Below, piece by piece: positions 1-8,420 of a stretch of DNA of 64,000 nt. A program made the position numbers and the translations under genes. Each line of letters opens with the position of its first letter. Position 1 is the stretch's first letter. This DNA comes from Mesorhizobium sp. (GTDB lineage: Bacteria > Pseudomonadota > Alphaproteobacteria > Rhizobiales > Rhizobiaceae): NCBI RefSeq assembly GCF_017306545.1, contig NZ_JAFKID010000020.1, positions 24,615 to 88,614 of the forward strand, in the 5' to 3' direction. The notes below the pieces were generated by a model, which saw nothing but the letters and a program-made list of their open reading frames with translations, had not been told where the DNA came from and ran no database searches.

Positions 1-944
1 ACGACAAGGCCGACCCGGCCGTGGCGGCGCAGGCGGCGCGCGACCTGATCGACAACAAGGAAGCCGTGGCGCTGGTCGGCTCGGCCAGCCTGCTCGACTG
101 CGCGGTGAACGGCGCCACCTATGCCCGTAAGGACATCCGCTCCATCCAGGGGCTCGGCGTCGACGCCGCCTGCTTCTCCTCGCCCAACATCGCGCCCGTC
201 AATGTCGGTCCGTTTACGCTGACGACGGCGATGGGCTACTACGCCACCAACGTGCTGAAGTCGAAGAAGCTGTGCGCCTTCTTCATCATCATCGGCGGCA
301 CGCAGGAAGCCTACAAGAAGAGCATCGAGGACTGGGAAAAAATCACCGGCCAGAAGATCCATGTCCTCGATCTCACCTTGCCGTTCCAGGGCGACCTGAC
401 GCCCTATGTGATCAAGGCGCGCGACGCCGGCTGCGACACCGTGCTGACCAACCAGGTCGAGCCGCAGGTGGTGCAGCTCATCAAGACGGTCGACGCGCAG
501 AAGATCACCGGCATCAACTGGCTTTTCCTGGCGCCGGGCTACACCGAGCAGGTGGCCAAGGCGCTGGCCGACACCAAGCAGCCGATCTATGCCGGCACCG
601 AGTGGGAGCCCTATACCGAGACGGACTCGGCGGCCAACGCCGACTGGATCGCCTCCATGAAGAAGGCGAACCGGCCGCTCACCGCCTTCTCGCAGGGCGG
701 TTATCTCGCCGCGCAGATGTTCCTCAAGGTCGTCGGCAGCATCGACGGCGAGGTCACGCGTGACAGCGTCAATGCCGCTCTGCTGAAGATGCAGCCGATC
801 TCCAATCCGCTCGCCGGCTCGCCTTACGTCTTCGGCGAGGGCAGGACGCATTCGCCGATGCGCGCGACCAAGGTCATGAAGCTCGAGAAGGGCAAGTGGA
901 TGGTCGAGACGGCGGACTGGGTGCACCTGCCGGACGTCAAATAG
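1..944 (+). CDS. Branched-chain amino acid-type ABC transporter substrate-binding protein (5' partial)
   Basis: This is the C-terminal part of a periplasmic binding protein of the Leu/Ile/Val type (type I fold). It would capture an amino acid or related small molecule in the periplasm and deliver it to the permeases that follow. The frame is open from the first bases of the window (codon phase at base 3), so the start and signal peptide lie upstream; about 313 residues are visible. Family-like stretches include the second-lobe region near VLTNQVEPQVVQLIKT and the late SQGGYLAAQMFLK segment. The stop is at 942-944. A permease, a fused permease-ATPase and an ATPase follow on the same strand, which supports the assignment. 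The substrate cannot be read from the sequence. Confidence 0.88.
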   Translation, partial: DKADPAVAAQAARDLIDNKEAVALVGSASLLDCAVNGATYARKDIRSIQGLGVDAACFSSPNIAPVNVGPFTLTTAMGYYATNVLKSKKLCAFFIIIGGTQEAYKKSIEDWEKITGQKIHVLDLTLPFQGDLTPYVIKARDAGCDTVLTNQVEPQVVQLIKTVDAQKITGINWLFLAPGYTEQVAKALADTKQPIYAGTEWEPYTETDSAANADWIASMKKANRPLTAFSQGGYLAAQMFLKVVGSIDGEVTRDSVNAALLKMQPISNPLAGSPYVFGEGRTHSPMRATKVMKLEKGKWMVETADWVHLPDVK

Positions 945-968
945 GGTTCCTCCCTGGACTTCCTCCCT

Positions 969-1000
969 GGGCGGCGGCATCGTCCGCCGCCCGCTTTTTT
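969..1000 (+). terminator. Terminator-like hairpin between binding-protein and permease genes
   Basis: A perfect 9-bp stem (GGGCGGCGG / CCGCCGCCC) with loop CATCGT is followed by GC and six T. It lies 24 nt after the binding-protein stop and just before the permease start. In an operon this is likely a partial terminator that keeps the binding protein in excess over the membrane subunits. The structure is seen directly; the effect is inferred. Confidence 0.75.
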
Positions 1001-1015
1001 CTCGCAGGACGGGTC

Positions 1016-1885
1016 ATGGACGCATTGCTCACATCCGCGGTGGCGGGGCTGACGGCGGGAGGGACATACGCCCTCCTCGGCGTCTGTGCCGTCTTCACCT
1101 ACCGGCTGGTCTCGGTGGTCAATTTCACCGGTGCCGCGATCGGCACGGCGGGAACCTTCGCGCTGATCGCGCTGACGGAGGCGGGCTATCCGACATGGCC
1201 TTCGGTGTTCGCCGGCATTCTCGTCGGCACGTTCGTCGGCGTTGCCATCGGCTATGTGATGACGCGTTGGTTCGCAGAATCCAGCGCCTCGACCAAGGCC
1301 GCGGTCACGGTCGCGCTGCTGGTCGGGCTGATCGCCGTCGGCCTCAGGCTGACCGGCGGCCAGCATCCGCATGTGATGCCGGAACTGTTCCCCGGTTCGG
1401 CCTTCCGCCTTGCCGGCGTAGAAGTCACCATCGCCTCGATGCTGACCATCGGACTGGCGGTGCTGTTCACCGTGCTGTCCGACCTGTTCCTCAACCGCAC
1501 GCGGGTCGGGCTGCATCTGCGCGCCCTGTCCGACCGGCCGATGGCGGCCGAACTGCTCGGCGTCAAGGTGCAACTGCTGTCGCTCCTGGTCTGGGGGCTG
1601 ACGGGCGCCTTCACCACCTTCGCGCTGATGATCATCGCGCCGCAGCGCTCGCCCAATTTCATGACGCTCAGCCTGCTCGTCGTGCCGGCGCTGGCGGCGG
1701 CCCTCGTCGGCCTGTTCCGCAGCTTCTGGCTGACGCTGGCCGGCGGCATCCTGCTCGGCGTCATCGAAGGCATGGCGAGCACGGTGGATTCGATCAGCCA
1801 GTACCGCAGCGCCATTCCCTTCCTGGTGGTGCTCGCCGTGCTGCTGTGGTCGCAGAGGGAGGCCCGCTGGGATGAAGCGCGCTAG
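1016..1885 (+). CDS. Branched-chain amino acid-type ABC transporter permease (LivH family)
   Basis: An inner-membrane permease of 289 residues, the usual LivH length. Hydrophobic helices run through the whole protein, and the family-typical VVNFTGAAIGTAGTFAL stretch lies in the first third (compare VVNFAHG in LivH). The open frame extends to 896, but the ATG at 1016 is preferred because AGGA lies just upstream (gcaggacgggtcATG) and the protein then begins with a normal membrane segment. It overlaps the next gene by 14 bases. It forms the translocation path with the permease half of the following fused protein. Confidence 0.88.
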   Translation: MDALLTSAVAGLTAGGTYALLGVCAVFTYRLVSVVNFTGAAIGTAGTFALIALTEAGYPTWPSVFAGILVGTFVGVAIGYVMTRWFAESSASTKAAVTVALLVGLIAVGLRLTGGQHPHVMPELFPGSAFRLAGVEVTIASMLTIGLAVLFTVLSDLFLNRTRVGLHLRALSDRPMAAELLGVKVQLLSLLVWGLTGAFTTFALMIIAPQRSPNFMTLSLLVVPALAAALVGLFRSFWLTLAGGILLGVIEGMASTVDSISQYRSAIPFLVVLAVLLWSQREARWDEAR

Positions 1886-3587
1886 CCTCAGAGCCTCGCT
1901 GGCGCTCGCCGCCGCCCTTGCCGCCGGCGGCGCGGCGGTCGTCGGCCTGTTGCCGTCCTACTGGGTGTTCCTGGCCACTTCGGTGCTGATCACCGGCGTG
2001 GCGCTGCAAAGCCTCGGGCTGGTGGCCGGCCGCACCGGCATGATCGCGCTGTGCCAGATGTCGTTCGCCGGCGTCGGCGCGTGGACGGTCGGCTATCTCA
2101 ATCTGGCGGAGGCGCCGGGCGGGCTCACTGTATGGATTCTGCTCGGCGGGCTGGCGGCGGTGCCGTTCGGCGTCGCCATCGGGCTGCCGGCGCTCCGGCT
2201 GCGCGGCATCAACCTCGCCATCGTGACGCTCTCCTTCGCCACGGCCTTCGACACGATCCTCGCCACCATCACTTATCCGGGGCAGGCCGCCTTCATCCAG
2301 GTGCCGCGGCCGGCGCTATTCGACAGCGACGGCGGTTATTTCATCTTCGTACTGATCGTCTATGCCGTCATTGCCGTGGCGCTGGAATTTCTCGCCCGCT
2401 CGCGGCTCGGCGCGTCGTGGCTGGCGGTGCGGCATTCGGAGCGCGCGGCGGCTGCGCATGGTGTGAGCATCGCCGCTTCGAAACTGTCCGCCTTCGCCAT
2501 CTCGGCCTTCATCGCCGGCATTTCCGGCGGTCTGCTCGCCGGTTATCTCGGCACGCTGGTGGCCGAGAATTTTTCCATGATGGCCTCGCTCAGCCTTTAT
2601 GCGGTGGCGGTGATGACTGGGGCGCATTTCGCCGAAGGCGCCATCATCGGTGGAATTCTGGTGGTGATGTTCCCGGAAATCCTGCGCCGCTTCGACCTGC
2701 CGCAGGACATCGGCAACGTGCTGTTCGCCATTGGCGCGACGCAGGCGCTGTCGACCGGCGAGACGATGAGCGAGACGTTCCGCCGGCTGTGCCGCAAGCT
2801 CAGGCCGGCCCGCCGCGCCAAGGCGGCGGATGCCGCTGGGTCCAGCCTGCCGCAGCCGGCCGCCCATGCGGCACCGGTGGCGCTGGAGATCGATAACCTC
2901 AGCGTCCGTTACGGCAGCGTCGTGGCGCTGGACCATGTCAGCCTGAAGGTGACGGCCGGCACGGTGGCTGGCCTGATCGGCCCGAACGGTGCCGGCAAAT
3001 CCACCTTCATCGATGCGGTGACAGGTTTTCTCAACGCCTATGACGGCGGCGTGAAGCTGGCGGGCGCTGCGCTGGAAGGCCATTCGGCGCATCAGCGCGC
3101 CCGTGCCGGCGTGCGCCGCACCTGGCAGACGAACCGCATCGCGCCGGAACTGACGGTCGGCGGCTATCTCAACCTCGCTGCGAAGGGGCTGACGGAAAGC
3201 GAGATCAGGGCCGTTCTCCACTGGCTCGATTGTCCCGACCCGGAGACGCCGGTGACGACGGTCGATGCCGGCACGCGGCGCCTGCTCGATGTCGCCGGCG
3301 TCGTCGCCGCGCGGCCCGCGGTGGTGCTGCTGGACGAGCCAGCGGCGGGGCAGTCGCATGAGGAATCGGTGCGGCTAGGCCAGCGGATCGCGCAGATCCC
3401 AAAACTGTTCGGCTCGGCGGTGCTGCTGGTCGAGCACGACATGGACCTCGTGCGCTCGGTTTGCTCCGAAATCACGGTGCTGGACTTCGGCAAGGTCATC
3501 GCCTCCGGTCCGCCGACGAAAGTGCTCGGCGAGCCGGCCGTCAAGAAGGCCTATCTCGGCATTGAGGAAGAAAGCGTGGCGGCATGA
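1872..3587 (+). CDS. Fused LivM-type permease and LivG-type ATPase
   Basis: A 571-residue fusion. Residues 1 to about 310 are a hydrophobic LivM-type permease. About 335-571 are an ABC ATPase with Walker A GPNGAGKST (370-378), Q-loop Q419, Walker B VVLLDEP (484-490) and H522. The expected LSGGQ signature before Walker B is not recognisable; the stretch around 464-472 reads VDAGTRRLL. The ATPase half is about 235 residues, a little short for LivG. One continuous frame crosses the junction through a basic, Ala/Pro-rich linker at about 305-335, so this is a true fusion and not two overlapping genes. It overlaps the next gene by 4 bases. The separate ATPase that follows has a normal signature. 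Confidence 0.9.
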   Translation: MKRASLRASLALAAALAAGGAAVVGLLPSYWVFLATSVLITGVALQSLGLVAGRTGMIALCQMSFAGVGAWTVGYLNLAEAPGGLTVWILLGGLAAVPFGVAIGLPALRLRGINLAIVTLSFATAFDTILATITYPGQAAFIQVPRPALFDSDGGYFIFVLIVYAVIAVALEFLARSRLGASWLAVRHSERAAAAHGVSIAASKLSAFAISAFIAGISGGLLAGYLGTLVAENFSMMASLSLYAVAVMTGAHFAEGAIIGGILVVMFPEILRRFDLPQDIGNVLFAIGATQALSTGETMSETFRRLCRKLRPARRAKAADAAGSSLPQPAAHAAPVALEIDNLSVRYGSVVALDHVSLKVTAGTVAGLIGPNGAGKSTFIDAVTGFLNAYDGGVKLAGAALEGHSAHQRARAGVRRTWQTNRIAPELTVGGYLNLAAKGLTESEIRAVLHWLDCPDPETPVTTVDAGTRRLLDVAGVVAARPAVVLLDEPAAGQSHEESVRLGQRIAQIPKLFGSAVLLVEHDMDLVRSVCSEITVLDFGKVIASGPPTKVLGEPAVKKAYLGIEEESVAA

Positions 3588-4285
3588 GCAGGCTCGTCGT
3601 TTCCGATCTTTCGGTCAATCGCGCCGAATTGCCGGTCGTCTCGCAGGTGAGCCTGGTTGCTGAAAGCGGGGCCATCAGCGTGCTGCTGGGCGCCAACGGC
3701 GCCGGCAAGACGACGCTGCTGGAAGGGCTGTCGGGGATCATCCCGGTGGCTGGCGGCAGGATCGAACTGGACGGGCGGGAAATCCAAAAGGCGCGGCCCG
3801 GTGTCCGCTCGCGCGAGGGGCTGGCGCATGTCGAGCAGGGGCGCACGGTCTTTCGCCAATTGACGACGGAGGAAAATCTTAAAGTGGGCCTCAGCCGAGA
3901 GGCGGAACTGGCGCAAGCCTATGACCTGTTTCCCGAGTTGGTGCAGCGGCGCACGATCCGCGCCGGCCTGCTGTCGGGCGGCGAGCAGCAGATGCTGGTC
4001 ATCGCGCGCGCCTTGCTGACGCGGCCGAAGGTGCTGTTCATCGACGAGATGTCGGCGGGACTGGCGCCGGTCATCGTCACACGGCTGATGAACGCCGTGC
4101 GCCGACTTGCGGACGAAGGGCTGGCGGTCCTTCTGGTCGAGCAGTTCGCCGCCCTTGCACTGTCGATCGGCGACCGCGCCTATGTCATGCGGCGCGGCAG
4201 GATCGTCCATGACGGAGAATGCAAGGCGCTGGCTAAAAAACCGGACGAGTTGCACCGGCTCTATCTCGGCACCGAGGCCGCCTGA
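3584..4285 (+). CDS. Branched-chain amino acid-type ABC transporter ATPase (LivF family)
   Basis: A 233-residue ATPase with Walker A GANGAGKTT (36-44), VEQGRTVF Q-loop region (83-90), signature LSGGE (130-134) and Walker B LFIDE (151-155). The D-loop region is the LivF-like SAGLAP, preceded by M in place of the usual P after the catalytic Glu. The start overlaps the previous stop (ATGA), indicating translational coupling. With the fused subunit it would complete the nucleotide-binding pair. Because the partner has no clear signature motif, this subunit supplies the only obvious one. It ends the first operon, 24 bases from the convergent epimerase gene. Confidence 0.9.
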   Translation: MSRLVVSDLSVNRAELPVVSQVSLVAESGAISVLLGANGAGKTTLLEGLSGIIPVAGGRIELDGREIQKARPGVRSREGLAHVEQGRTVFRQLTTEENLKVGLSREAELAQAYDLFPELVQRRTIRAGLLSGGEQQMLVIARALLTRPKVLFIDEMSAGLAPVIVTRLMNAVRRLADEGLAVLLVEQFAALALSIGDRAYVMRRGRIVHDGECKALAKKPDELHRLYLGTEAA

Positions 4286-4309
4286 GGCTTTTCAAATGGG
4301 TTCCGGAAA

Positions 4310-5209
4310 TCAGGCGTAGCCGGGCACGTATTTGCGCCAGTTGTGCTCGGGCCGGAAGCCCAGCATGTCGTGCGCCTTGCGATTCGACAGCAGCGTCTCG
4401 AACTTGCCCAATTCGCGCTTCAGCGGCACGCCGGGATAGAAGCGCTCGATCAGTTCCGCGGTCGGCAAGTCGGACGACGTCTCGTCGTTGACGGCGTTGA
4501 AGACCTGGAAGCCGAGCCCGTCCTTGCCGACGGCGAGATCGGTGATCTGGCCGAGGTCGCGGGCATCGACATAGCTCCAGGCGATGCGCTGGCGAAAGCC
4601 AGGATCGGCGAACCATTTCGGGAACAGCGCGTATTCGTGCGGTTCGATGACGTTGCCGATGCGCAGCGCATAGATGTCGAAGCCGGACCGCAGGGCGAAG
4701 GCGCGCGCCGTCTTCTCGTTGACCACCTTGGACAAAGCGTAGCTGTCCATCGGATCGGCGTCGTAATCCTCGTCCAGCGGGAAATAAGCTGGCTTTCTCG
4801 GTTCGTTGGCGAAGACCAGCCCGTAGGTCGTTTCGCTTGAGGCGATGACGATCTTGCGGATGCCGAGCTTCACCGCCGCCTCGATGACGTTGTAGGTGCC
4901 CATGGCGTTGATCCGGAAAAGCTCGTTGTCGGGCTTGATCATGATGCGCGGGATGGCGGCGAAGTGGACGACGGCGTCCACCGGCTGCGGCCGCAGCGAC
5001 GGGTCGAACTCGTGCAGGCCCATGTAGCTGGACAGCGCGTTGAAGACCTGGCCGCTGTCGGTGATGTCGGTGGTCAGCGTGCGCACCTTCGGGTTGTCGA
5101 GTGGGCGGGTGTCGAGGTTGAGCACCTGATGGCCGCGCTCGACAAGGTATTGGGCGACATGCCTGCCTGCCTTGCCGCTGCCGCCCGTGAACATGATGCG
5201 CTTGGCCAT
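4310..5209 (-). CDS. NAD-dependent epimerase/dehydratase family protein (extended SDR)
   Basis: A 299-residue soluble oxidoreductase of the extended short-chain dehydrogenase type. The nucleotide-binding glycine motif GGSGKAG is at 9-15, and the catalytic Tyr157/Lys161 pair lies in DSYALSKVVNEK. Such proteins epimerise or oxidise sugars or uronates using NAD(P). The start at 5209 is chosen over the GTG at 5236 because GGAGA lies 6 bases before it and the fold begins at once (MAKRIMFTGG). It follows the sugar-binding protein gene on the same strand, across a hairpin, so it probably acts on the imported sugar or sugar acid. The exact substrate is unknown. Confidence 0.85.
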   Translation of the reverse strand: MAKRIMFTGGSGKAGRHVAQYLVERGHQVLNLDTRPLDNPKVRTLTTDITDSGQVFNALSSYMGLHEFDPSLRPQPVDAVVHFAAIPRIMIKPDNELFRINAMGTYNVIEAAVKLGIRKIVIASSETTYGLVFANEPRKPAYFPLDEDYDADPMDSYALSKVVNEKTARAFALRSGFDIYALRIGNVIEPHEYALFPKWFADPGFRQRIAWSYVDARDLGQITDLAVGKDGLGFQVFNAVNDETSSDLPTAELIERFYPGVPLKRELGKFETLLSNRKAHDMLGFRPEHNWRKYVPGYA

Positions 5210-5272
5210 TTCCGTCTCCTTGTCCTGTCTGGCCACGTCGGGCCTGTCCTTCCAACTGTATACCGCAAAGCA

Positions 5273-5300
5273 GACGGCGCGGCCTGTCGGCCGCGCCGTC
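5273..5300 (-). terminator. Perfect GC hairpin between sugar-binding protein and epimerase genes
   Basis: A 12-bp perfect stem (GACGGCGCGGCC / GGCCGCGCCGTC) with a 4-nt loop lies 16 bases after the binding-protein stop. No T-tract follows on the minus strand, so it fits an mRNA 3'-end stabiliser or partial terminator better than a strong intrinsic terminator. Confidence 0.6.
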
Positions 5301-5316
5301 GTTCATGTTCCGGTCC

Positions 5317-6306
5317 TTATTTCTGGATGCAGGTGTCGGCGTTGTCCTTGGTGCATTCGTCGAGGCCGGTGAAGACCGGATCGCTGACGATCTTGCCGGT
5401 GATCAGGTCGAGCATCACCGAGGGCGCCTTGTAGCCCATCTCGAACGGCCGCTGGCCAACCAGTGCGGTGACGAGCCCCTCCTTGGCGATCGCCACCTCG
5501 TCGCCGATCGTGTCGGCGGCGCCGATGGCGAACTCGTTCTTGGCGAGCTTGTCGGCCAGCGGCTTGACGAGGTCGCGATAGGGCTGCGGCGCGCCGAACA
5601 GCGGCCAGCCGCCCATGATGCCGAAGGCGGTGAGATTGGGATTGGCCGCGAGGATATCGCTCATCGCCTGCACGCCCTTGGCGCCGTCGTCATTGGTGAA
5701 GACCGGACAGCCGGAGACTTCCGACCAGCCGCCTTCACCCTTGAGTTCGGCCAGTCCTTCCTTGCCCGACAGCGAGTCGCGCATGCCTTGCGCGCGGCGC
5801 AGGATGTTGTCGGCGGCCGCATTGCCCTCGATGGTGCAGATCGTACCGCCCTTCGGAATGGCCTGCTTGATGTAGTCGCCGATGCGCTTGCCCATCAGGT
5901 AGTTGTCGGTGCCGAGATAGGTCTTGCGCAGGCCGGCGTCCTCCTTGGCGAGATCGGCGTCGACGGTCATGATCGGGATCGTCGGATTGGCGCTCCTGAT
6001 CGTCTGGGCGATCAGCGGCGCGTTCGACGGCGAGATGGCGACCGCGGCGGTGTCCGGCTTGCTCAGAATGTCCTGAAGGATCTGCGCTTCGCCGGCCTCG
6101 TCGGATGTGGACGCCGGGCCGGTGTAGAAGCACTCGTATTCGGAACTCTTGTTTTCCGAATTCCATTTCTCGCAACCCTGATGGATCGATTCGAAGAAGG
6201 GGTTGTCGAGCCCCTTCACGACGATGACCAACTGCTTCTTGGCAAGCGCCGGGCCGGCGCCGATCACCAGCGCGGCCGTGGCAGCCAGCAACAATGATTT
6301 CTTCAT
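5317..6306 (-). CDS. Sugar ABC transporter substrate-binding protein (ribose/galactose type)
   Basis: A 329-residue periplasmic binding protein of the ribose-binding family. The N-terminus MKKSLLLAATAALVIGAGPALA is a standard Sec signal peptide. Family features include VVKGLDNPFFESIHQGCEKW near the start of the mature chain and a SPSNAPLIAQTIRSAN stretch. The start at 6306 is favoured over 6354 because it begins the signal peptide and has GGAGG just upstream. The gene diverges from the matching ATPase and permease across a 323-base control region. Several cysteines (for example in YECFYTG, GTICTIEG and DECTKDNADTCIQK) could form disulphides. The ligand is not evident. Confidence 0.88.
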   Translation of the reverse strand: MKKSLLLAATAALVIGAGPALAKKQLVIVVKGLDNPFFESIHQGCEKWNSENKSSEYECFYTGPASTSDEAGEAQILQDILSKPDTAAVAISPSNAPLIAQTIRSANPTIPIMTVDADLAKEDAGLRKTYLGTDNYLMGKRIGDYIKQAIPKGGTICTIEGNAAADNILRRAQGMRDSLSGKEGLAELKGEGGWSEVSGCPVFTNDDGAKGVQAMSDILAANPNLTAFGIMGGWPLFGAPQPYRDLVKPLADKLAKNEFAIGAADTIGDEVAIAKEGLVTALVGQRPFEMGYKAPSVMLDLITGKIVSDPVFTGLDECTKDNADTCIQK

Positions 6307-6456
6307 TCGCTCAGTCCTCCCTTGATGTCGTTTTCGTCCAAGCGGGCGTGACATGTCTTTACGGCTCGCAGCTTGTGCGAATGCCGGTCCAGGCTCCTCC
6401 TTCGGTCCGCGCGCCGAGGGAAAGCTAATCTGCGCGCCTTCGCGCCGTCAATCTTA

Positions 6457-6469
6457 TTTGTCAGACAAA
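6457..6469. promoter_or_regulatory. Candidate GntR/FadR-type operator, copy 1
   Basis: TTTGTCAGACAAA is a perfect 13-bp palindrome (6-bp arms around a central A). It matches the general GTC-N-GAC core of FadR-subfamily GntR operators. No GntR gene is in the window, so the regulator is inferred. Confidence 0.5.
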
Positions 6470-6489
6470 ATAGAAACTTTTCGAGCATT

Positions 6490-6500
6490 TCGTCAGACAA
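6490..6500. promoter_or_regulatory. Candidate GntR/FadR-type operator, copy 2
   Basis: TCGTCAGACAA matches copy 1 at 10 of 11 core positions. The centres are 32 bp apart, about three helical turns, so dimers would sit on the same DNA face. Confidence 0.45.
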
Positions 6501-6629
6501 TTGATTGACGCTGGGCAAAGCCTTCCGCATAAATACCGTCGTTGCCGGTGACGAAAGACAGGGCCGCAAGAGCCGTCGGAGCGGGCACGATCAGGATGCA
6601 ACCTGCGCAGAGCTGGGAGGCAAGGGCGC

Positions 6630-7370
6630 TTGGCTGTTCTCGAACTTATCAACGTTTCCAAGCATTTCGGCGCGATCCAGGCCGTCAACGATGTCTCCTT
6701 CTCGCTGGAGCCGGGCGAGGTGGTCGGGCTGATGGGCGACAACGGCGCCGGCAAATCGACGCTGGTGAAGATGATCGCCGGCAACTTCCGCCCGAGCCAC
6801 GGCGCCCTGCGCATGGACGGCGGCGAACTGGTCATGCACAAGCCGGTCGACGCGCGCCGCAGCGGCATCGAGATCGTCCATCAGGATCTTGCGCTCTGCG
6901 ACAACCTGACGGCGGCTGCGAACGTTTTCCTCGGCCGCGAAATGCGGCGCGGCGTCTGGCCCTTCAGCGTCCTCGACTACGCTTCCATGTATCGCCGCGC
7001 CGGCGAGATCTTTATCGAACTCAAGTCGGAAACGCGGCCGCGCGACCTGGTACGCAAGATGTCCGGCGGTCAGCGCCAGGCGGTGGCGATCGCCCGCACC
7101 ATGCTGTCCAAGGCGAAGATCGTGCTGATGGACGAACCGACGGCGGCGATCTCGGTCAGGCAGGTGGCGGAGGTGCTCAACCTCATCCGCCAGTTGCGTG
7201 ACAGCGGCATCGCCGTGGTGCTGATCAGCCACCGCATGCCTGACGTATTCGACGTCGCCGACCGCGTCATCGTCATGCGGCGCGGCCGCAAGGTGGCCGA
7301 CAAGGTGATCGCCGCGAGTTCGCCGGAGGAAGTCACCGGGCTGATTACCGGCGCCGTCGAAGCCGCCTGA
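6630..7370 (+). CDS. Sugar ABC transporter ATPase, single domain
   Basis: A 246-residue nucleotide-binding subunit with Walker A GDNGAGKST, signature SGGQRQ and Walker B LMDEPTAA. It is a single-domain type like the rhizobial fructose transporter ATPase FrcA, not the tandem RbsA type. The start is read as TTG at 6630, because GGGAGG lies 9 bases upstream and the fold starts directly (AVLELINVSKHFG). No better ATG precedes the conserved N-terminus. It is followed after 37 bases by the permease. It would energise sugar uptake with the divergently encoded binding protein. Confidence 0.9.
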   Translation: MAVLELINVSKHFGAIQAVNDVSFSLEPGEVVGLMGDNGAGKSTLVKMIAGNFRPSHGALRMDGGELVMHKPVDARRSGIEIVHQDLALCDNLTAAANVFLGREMRRGVWPFSVLDYASMYRRAGEIFIELKSETRPRDLVRKMSGGQRQAVAIARTMLSKAKIVLMDEPTAAISVRQVAEVLNLIRQLRDSGIAVVLISHRMPDVFDVADRVIVMRRGRKVADKVIAASSPEEVTGLITGAVEAA

Positions 7371-7407
7371 ATTGCCGTCCAATCCCTCGAAGCCGCGAAG
7401 GTCGACA

Positions 7408-8406
7408 ATGGCAGTCACTCTTGACCAGACGATAGAACACAAGCAGCATACGTTCCTGTCGCGCCTGCTCGGCAACCAGACCTTCTGGGTCGTCATCGCC
7501 GTCGTGCTGGCCTGTGTGTTCCTGTCGTTGTCGACGGATTCTTTCGCGACGGCGAAGAACCTCTACAACATCACCCGCAACGTCACCTTCGTCGCCATCG
7601 TGGCGCTCGGTATGACCTTCGTTATTATAACAGGCGGCATCGACCTGTCGGTTGGATCGGTGCTTTGCTTGTCCTCGATGGTGCTGGCGGTGACGATGCA
7701 CGCCGGCTACAGCATCGAACTCGGCATCCTGGCGGCGGTCGCGACGTCGCTGGTCATCGGCGCTTTCAACGGCATCCTGATCGCCTATCTCGGCTTTCCG
7801 TCCTTCGTCGTGACGCTCGGCATGTTGTCCATCGCCCGCAGCCTTGCCATGGTGGCCTCCAACAACACGGTGGTCTTCCAGTTCGGCCCCGACCACGACA
7901 AGCTCTTGGCGCTCGGCGGCGGAGCCTGGCTGTTCGGTATCGCCAATCCGGTGCTCTATATGATCGTCCTGGCGCTGCTGACCGGCTTCGTCATGCGCTG
8001 GACGCGCTTCGGGCGGCACATCTTCGCCATTGGCGGCAACGAACAGGCGGCGATGCTGACCGGTGTTCCGGTGAAGCCGATCAAGGTCGCCGTCTACATG
8101 ATCTGCGCGCTTTCGGCGGCCATCGCCGGTATTATCCAGACCGGCTGGCTGGGCGCGGTGACGACCAATATCGGCACCGGCATGGAATTGCAGGTGATCG
8201 CCGCCGCCGTCATCGGCGGGGCGAACCTCGCCGGCGGCGTCGGCACCGCCTTCGGCGCGCTGGTGGGCGCGGCGTTGATCGAAGTCATCCGCAACAGCCT
8301 CGGCCTGCTCGGCATCAACGCCTTCTGGCAGGGAACCTTCATCGGCGGCGCCATCGTGCTGGCAGTGCTTTTCGACAGGCTGCGCAACATCCGGCAATCG
8401 GACTGA
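7408..8406 (+). CDS. Sugar ABC transporter permease (ribose/fructose type)
   Basis: A 332-residue inner-membrane permease of the RbsC/FrcC family with about ten hydrophobic segments. The typical GMTFVIITGGIDLSVGSV motif occurs about a fifth of the way in. The ATG at 7408 is preferred to an upstream TTG because it has GAAGG 6 bases before it. The gene ends 14 bases from the convergent VWA-protein gene. A short inverted repeat (CTGACG...CGTCAG, 8403-8424) spans the junction and could weakly terminate both transcripts. Confidence 0.9.
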   Translation: MAVTLDQTIEHKQHTFLSRLLGNQTFWVVIAVVLACVFLSLSTDSFATAKNLYNITRNVTFVAIVALGMTFVIITGGIDLSVGSVLCLSSMVLAVTMHAGYSIELGILAAVATSLVIGAFNGILIAYLGFPSFVVTLGMLSIARSLAMVASNNTVVFQFGPDHDKLLALGGGAWLFGIANPVLYMIVLALLTGFVMRWTRFGRHIFAIGGNEQAAMLTGVPVKPIKVAVYMICALSAAIAGIIQTGWLGAVTTNIGTGMELQVIAAAVIGGANLAGGVGTAFGALVGAALIEVIRNSLGLLGINAFWQGTFIGGAIVLAVLFDRLRNIRQSD

Positions 8407-8420
8407 CGTCCAACCGGTCG

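Larger units (their letters stand above)
6307..6629. promoter_or_regulatory. Divergent control region of the split sugar transporter
   Basis: These 323 bases separate the minus-strand binding-protein gene from the plus-strand ATPase gene. The middle (about 6445-6540) is clearly more AT-rich than the flanking genes and holds two copies of a TTGTCAGACAA-like box (listed separately). I see no open frame worth calling. Both promoters must lie here. Confidence 0.7.

Noticed and set aside
1872-3587. Possible frameshift or assembly error joining two genes (LivM and LivG)
   Set aside because: The frame is continuous through a plausible linker with no internal stop and no alternative ribosome site at the junction. 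Permease-ATPase fusions are known in this family.
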